Shown: one piece after another, positions 59,870-64,000 of the stretch
Layout: the number at the start of each line of letters is the position of its first letter
Numbering within the stretch: position 1 is the first letter of the stretch
NCBI GenBank assembly: GCA_021151825.1
Contig: JAGKWQ010000013.1
Location: 1 to 64,000 of the forward strand
From: Cellvibrionaceae bacterium
Lineage (GTDB): Bacteria; Pseudomonadota; Gammaproteobacteria; Pseudomonadales; Cellvibrionaceae
Reading direction: 5' to 3'
DNA: 64,000 nucleotides
Position numbers and translations under genes: made by a program
The notes under the pieces: model-generated
What the model was told of the DNA's origin: nothing
Databases searched by the model: none
Seen by the model: only the letters and a program-made list of their open reading frames with translations

Positions 59870-61861
59870 ATGCACCTGCCTATTCGATTTTCTGCTCAAC
59901 ATTCTATTCAACGTTCATTATTTCAAATGCTGGGCTGCTTCGTTGTACTGATAGGCCAGACTACATCAGCTCTGGCTGCAGATGCTCCCGCTAAACACAC
60001 CCCGTTGCCGCTCGATGTTTTTTATAACGATGCGTTAATCGAGGATATCGAACTCTCGCCCGATGGCACACATTTATTAGCGTTAAAAAATGTTGGTGAA
60101 AACACCGTTATCATGGTGATTGAACTGGCCACCAATAAAACATTTTATCCCATCAAAACTGATAACAAACAATTCAAGTTTAATTGGGTACGTTGGGCTA
60201 ATAATGATCGCCTGTTAATGAGTTTGCGTTTTGATAGCCGTATGTTTAACGGTGTGAAATACATGCAAACACGATTGCTCGCCGCCGATGCCAAACAAAA
60301 ATCCAAAATGATTACGCTGGTAAAAGCGGATGACAATGCCGATGGCTGGATCAGCCAATTCCAGGACAATATTATTAGCATGACTCCGGATGATCCTGAT
60401 CATGTGCTTATCAGCGTTGATCGCGAAGTGCCTTTGCATCAAACCGTTTATAAAGCTAACGTCAATACCGGTAAATTAACCCGCGTAAAAAAACATGCCT
60501 CCAGCGTGCGCTCATGGTATGCAGATCGTGCGGGCAATGTGCGCATCGGTGAACATTACGACGATAAAAAACGCAAAGTCACTTACAAAGTACTCGACCC
60601 GAACACCAACCAATGGGCTGTTGCCTGGGAATATGTAGTGCTTGATGAACCGGAAATTCACATCGCCGGTTTTGGTCACAACCCGAATGAATTATTTATT
60701 TTTGCGGATCATGAAGGTCGCCAGGCGTTGTTTAAAGTGGACCTGTCAAAACCCGGGTACCCGAAAGAACTGATGTTGAGTGATCCGGATTTTGATGTAA
60801 ATGGTCGCTTGATTTATTCCGACGCACACAAAGAAGTGGTCGGCATCTATTACAACGATGGCAGCGCCAAAAGTATTTTCTGGAACAAGGAATTCAAAGC
60901 ATTTCAGGGCGGTTTGGATAAAGTTATGCCCGACACAACTAATTACATCGCCAGCATGAGCTCCGATGCGCGCAAATATATTGTGTACACCACCAACAGC
61001 ACCAATCCCGGAACCTATTACTACGGTGATCGCGACGCAAAAACTTTAACCTATCTCGCCAGTGCTTATCCCGACTTAAAAGAAGAAATATTAATCGAAA
61101 AAGAGTCGCGCCATTTTAAAGCGCGTGATGGTTTGGAGTTAGAAGGTTTTTTATCGCTGCCTAAAAATTTTGCTAATAAACCTGCAGCAACCATTATTCT
61201 TCCCCACGGTGGGCCGATGAGCGAAGACGGAAAAGATTTTGATATGTTTTCCACGTTTATGGCTAACCGTGGTTATGTCGTTTTCCAACCAAACTTTCGC
61301 GGCTCTTCCGGTTATGGCCATGATTTTATGATGCAAGCTGTCGGTGGTTATGGTTTGGAAATGCAGGATGACCTTGAAGACTCAGTAAAATATTTAATCG
61401 ATCAAAAAATTGCGGACCCGAAACGCGTGTGCATTGTCGGTGCAAGTTATGGTGGTTATGCCGCATTAATGGGCGTCGCTAAAACGCCGGATTTATTCCA
61501 GTGTGCAGTTAGTTTTGCCGGTATGTCAGACCTGGTAAAAATGAGCAATAACTTCCGTTATTTCACCAACAAAAATACCGCGCGCAAACAATTTGGTGAA
61601 GATAAAGGCCAACTTAAAGAAACATCACCGGTGCGGCTGGTTGAACGTATTAAAGCGCCGGTGCTATTAATTCACGGCAAGGATGATGTATCCGTGCCTG
61701 TCGAACAAAGCCGGATTATGGCCAGCGCCCTTAAAAGTGAAGGTAAAGCTTACGAGTACATCGAGTTGGAAGATGGAACTCATCACCTGGATTATTTGCC
61801 GCATCGCAAACAAACCTTCGAAGCAATAGATAAATTCCTTACTAAATATCTACCGTTATAG
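59870..61861 (+). CDS. S9-family prolyl oligopeptidase
   Basis: The 663-residue exported serine peptidase has a signal-like N-terminus (LPIRF...TTSALA|AD) and a beta-propeller (about 35-420). The alpha/beta-hydrolase domain has S526 in GASYGGYAAL, aspartate D605 or D606 in HGKDDVSVPVEQS, and a histidine in EDGTHHLD. It resembles acylaminoacyl- or dipeptidyl-peptidases of family S9. The substrate is unknown. I chose the ATG after AAGGATC, where similarity begins; an upstream in-frame start lacks signal features. Confidence 0.92.
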   Translation: MHLPIRFSAQHSIQRSLFQMLGCFVVLIGQTTSALAADAPAKHTPLPLDVFYNDALIEDIELSPDGTHLLALKNVGENTVIMVIELATNKTFYPIKTDNKQFKFNWVRWANNDRLLMSLRFDSRMFNGVKYMQTRLLAADAKQKSKMITLVKADDNADGWISQFQDNIISMTPDDPDHVLISVDREVPLHQTVYKANVNTGKLTRVKKHASSVRSWYADRAGNVRIGEHYDDKKRKVTYKVLDPNTNQWAVAWEYVVLDEPEIHIAGFGHNPNELFIFADHEGRQALFKVDLSKPGYPKELMLSDPDFDVNGRLIYSDAHKEVVGIYYNDGSAKSIFWNKEFKAFQGGLDKVMPDTTNYIASMSSDARKYIVYTTNSTNPGTYYYGDRDAKTLTYLASAYPDLKEEILIEKESRHFKARDGLELEGFLSLPKNFANKPAATIILPHGGPMSEDGKDFDMFSTFMANRGYVVFQPNFRGSSGYGHDFMMQAVGGYGLEMQDDLEDSVKYLIDQKIADPKRVCIVGASYGGYAALMGVAKTPDLFQCAVSFAGMSDLVKMSNNFRYFTNKNTARKQFGEDKGQLKETSPVRLVERIKAPVLLIHGKDDVSVPVEQSRIMASALKSEGKAYEYIELEDGTHHLDYLPHRKQTFEAIDKFLTKYLPL

Positions 61862-62063
61862 AAGAACGAATTATTTTGTAAATTTTTCAATTTCAGCGCT
61901 TCTCATGGAGCGCTGTTTTCTTATGCGTCAATTTTGACTGGCATTTACTAAATTTTTCACAAAACTGAACAAAGTTTCACAACTTTCTGAACCGCGCATT
62001 TTTATACTTGTCTCCTGTGTCTCTAAGGACTCGCTCGCACTCCAAGCAAGGTGGTATCTGCTT

Positions 62064-63095
62064 ATGAACCCTGAATTTCGTTTACCCGTCTCTGGCCATT
62101 TTCCTGCGCAGGATTTGGCCCGTGTTTCGGTTTCACGCCCGCTACGGCTAATCCATTTTGTCGCTGACGACTCACAAGCCCTGCAACCTGCGGTACTGGA
62201 ATTGGTTCGCTCTACCGAAAACGCTCCGGGTCTGACCGCAATGCTGGTGCTGGACAAAGCATTCAATCACAGTAAGCCCATCGCGATTGGAGACACTGAC
62301 GGCATTACACTTAAACAACTGGACAGCTGGTCAACCATCGGCCGCATTTACGAGTTTTATCGCCTCTGTCGCGATTACCAACCAGACGCCGTCTTCATTC
62401 ACAGCGAACAAAATACCAGTTGGTGCCGCTATGCCAGCTTGCATGCCGGTGCAACGCAAGTCATCCATATCAATGAGCAGCTACGGCAGCAAATCCCTTA
62501 CGGCATTGATATGGACCATTTCAGCAAGGCGGATGAGGTTCCGTTGGGTTTACGTATTCCCGGTATCATTATGCCGAGCGGCTTCAATGATCAATTTCAT
62601 TTGCAATTAATTCGTGCGCTCGCATGCTTGCGTGAAAAACGTTTATATCCACGCGTATTTCTAACCGGCCCCGGCACACACCAGGCACAGGAATCTGCAC
62701 AGCAATTGGGTAAAGCCCTTGGCCTGGATAATCAATTGCGCATTACTGCACATTGCGGCAACTTACCGTTTTTATTAATGCATCACCAGCTGTCTGTTAT
62801 CGGCAACCCGGATAAAAATCCTATACTGGTCGCCCAGTCGATGGCAGCGGGTTGTGCCACATTGGGAATTACTCCCCATAACACACCATCATTGATCCAA
62901 CATGACGATGACGGAATTTTATTTGCAAGCGATTCACCGGAATTACTTGCGGAGAAGCTGGAAAATTTGTTAAAAAACTCCAGCTATGCCCAACAATTAG
63001 CGCGTCAGGCGCGTCTGCGTGCGCAAGAAAATTTTTCTTTGCCGCACATGCATAAAGCCTACACGGAAATGTATCTTGCTGTTACAGGAACATAA
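62064..63095 (+). CDS. Glycosyltransferase family 4-like protein
   Basis: The 343-residue cytoplasmic transferase has a GT-B fold pattern. The C-terminal half has the donor-binding segment PILVAQSMAAGCATLGITPHNTP and an LIQHDDDGIL segment, which are the ExxxxE-like region variants of GT4 proteins. The N-terminal half is less conserved. It may act in surface polysaccharide or lipopolysaccharide synthesis with the next gene. The ATG has AAGGTGG upstream. Confidence 0.82.
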   Translation: MNPEFRLPVSGHFPAQDLARVSVSRPLRLIHFVADDSQALQPAVLELVRSTENAPGLTAMLVLDKAFNHSKPIAIGDTDGITLKQLDSWSTIGRIYEFYRLCRDYQPDAVFIHSEQNTSWCRYASLHAGATQVIHINEQLRQQIPYGIDMDHFSKADEVPLGLRIPGIIMPSGFNDQFHLQLIRALACLREKRLYPRVFLTGPGTHQAQESAQQLGKALGLDNQLRITAHCGNLPFLLMHHQLSVIGNPDKNPILVAQSMAAGCATLGITPHNTPSLIQHDDDGILFASDSPELLAEKLENLLKNSSYAQQLARQARLRAQENFSLPHMHKAYTEMYLAVTGT

Positions 63096-63105
63096 TGACT
63101 TTTAT

Positions 63106-64000
63106 ATGCGTACCTATAGGCCTTGGCTCAGTATTCTAATCCCTGTTTATAACGTATCAGCCTACTTAGTAGAATGTCTTGAATCTATTGTTTTGCAAGC
63201 AATTCCCGGAATAGAAATCATCGCCCTGGATGATTGCTCCACGGATAATTCACTCGCCGTCCTGCAAGATTTCGCACAGCATTCCCTGGTTCCGATTCGC
63301 ATATTGCAGCATTCCCATAATCGCGGCCTGAGCGCAGCGCGCAATAGCTTGCTCGATTCAGCGCAAGGGGAGTATGTATGGTTCATCGACTCTGATGACA
63401 AATTAAATGACGATGCTATTCAATCCCTGCACACATTAATTCGCCAGCATCACCCCGATCTGGTGCTCTGCGATTACAGTATTCTGCGTAGCCAGCGCCG
63501 GTTAAAACATTATTCCCGCGATGAACGCCATATCATCACCTTTCCGGGAACCAGCCAGGTGTTGATGACCGACCCAATAAAATTATTTGAAGGCATTTAT
63601 CAAAAACGAAAATTACATATCTGGTCAAAAATTTCGCGCCGTGAGCTGTGGGGGGATGATTTGCGTTTTCCGGAAGGGCGCCTGATGGAAGATGTTGTAG
63701 TGACGCCGCGTTTATGTTTGCGCGTAAAAAATTATATTTATGTACAACAGCCGTGGATTGCTTATCGCCAACGCGAAGGCAGCATCTTATCCAAACCTAA
63801 CCAGAAAAAAATTGATGATATGTCCATTGCCTCCACTGGCGTATTAGCATTATGGCTGGAAAAACACCCGCATCTTTCTGCTGATGCACGCTTCTCGTTT
63901 GCGCATTTTTGTGTTCGTACACATATTTTTGTCAGCAAGGAATTACGCCAGATATCCAATAACAAAAAACCGGATATGAGTACTTATCGCCAACATTTCC
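63106..64000 (+). CDS. Glycosyltransferase family 2 (partial, cut by window end)
   Basis: The open frame begins MRTYRPWLSILIPVYN and is not closed by the window end, so at least 298 residues are coded. It has the GT2 opening VYNVSAYLVECLESI, the nucleotide-binding aspartate in IALDDCSTDNSL, and the DxD-like WFIDSDD motif. It starts 11 bases after the GT4-like gene and likely belongs with it in a polysaccharide synthesis cluster running past the window. Confidence 0.9.
   Translation, partial: MRTYRPWLSILIPVYNVSAYLVECLESIVLQAIPGIEIIALDDCSTDNSLAVLQDFAQHSLVPIRILQHSHNRGLSAARNSLLDSAQGEYVWFIDSDDKLNDDAIQSLHTLIRQHHPDLVLCDYSILRSQRRLKHYSRDERHIITFPGTSQVLMTDPIKLFEGIYQKRKLHIWSKISRRELWGDDLRFPEGRLMEDVVVTPRLCLRVKNYIYVQQPWIAYRQREGSILSKPNQKKIDDMSIASTGVLALWLEKHPHLSADARFSFAHFCVRTHIFVSKELRQISNNKKPDMSTYRQHF

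Noticed and set aside
1..64000. tRNA, rRNA, riboswitch, integrase or insertion sequence
   Set aside because: I found no cloverleaf-type sequence, conserved rRNA segment, recognisable riboswitch core, transposase or integrase in the window by reading.

Overview
The window looks like chromosomal DNA of a polysaccharide-degrading gammaproteobacterium of the Cellvibrio type (Cellvibrionaceae). The reasons are secreted modular carbohydrate-active enzymes with poly-serine linkers (a PL11 rhamnogalacturonan lyase with a C-terminal CBM2, and an AA10 lytic polysaccharide monooxygenase with CBM5 and CBM73 modules in the order known from Cellvibrio japonicus), together with Pseudomonas/E. coli-like housekeeping gene order. 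I see no tRNA, rRNA, CRISPR array, integrase, transposase or prophage gene. The genus is an inference from gene content.

Layout, left half. Positions 1-6,100 hold gmk-rpoZ-spoT (minus strand), a small helix-turn-helix-like gene, and uvrD with a LexA-like site. Positions 6,200-12,900 are accessory: a nucleoside deaminase, a small surface-type protein, a CPBP-family membrane protein, a secreted beta-lactamase-fold hydrolase with a long low-complexity leader, a RoxA-like dihaem cytochrome, and a DUF4156-type lipoprotein. Positions 13,100-20,500 hold ppk1 and ppx facing each other, with the PL11-CBM2 lyase and a DMT permease between them. Positions 20,600-27,600 reproduce the E. coli yibN-grxC-secB / gpmI-envC-(ctpA)-yibQ neighbourhood. 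A small DUF6316-like gene and the hisB-hisH-hisA-hisF cluster follow (27,700-31,000).

Layout, right half. Positions 31,100-38,100 hold an outer-membrane-type protein, an orphan, a dicarboxylate/amino-acid symporter, an HU protein, ubiC and ubiA (ubiquinone synthesis), and a secreted Ser/Lys-rich protein with a duplicated unknown domain. The ubiA product carries a long disordered extension containing 13 perfect hexanucleotide repeats. Positions 38,160-41,900 hold a Pho box, phoB, phoR and the LPMO. Positions 42,000-50,200 hold a DUF2141 protein, a DesK/DesR-like two-component pair, DUF2214, an ABC exporter, a cold shock protein, YnfA, a Bcr/CflA-type efflux pump and a di-iron metallo-beta-lactamase-fold (ODP-like) protein. 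Positions 50,200-53,300 hold a compact chemosensory-like operon: a membrane kinase with PilJ-type sensor and CheA-like Hpt/ATPase parts, then CheY and CheX. Positions 53,700-59,600 hold an amphipathic lipoprotein, an Atm1-type exporter, a RIO kinase and a PepSY-PepSY-regulator-kinase operon. The right end has an S9 peptidase and two glycosyltransferases, the last cut by the window edge.

Functional themes are phosphate and polyphosphate control (ppk1, ppx, phoBR with Pho box), stringent response, envelope growth and division, histidine and ubiquinone synthesis, and plant/chitin polymer attack. The best candidates for something undescribed are the chemosensory trio convergent with an ODP-like di-iron protein, the duplicated Cys-bounded domain at 37.2-38.0 kb, the UbiA extension, and the large palindrome between phoB and phoR.
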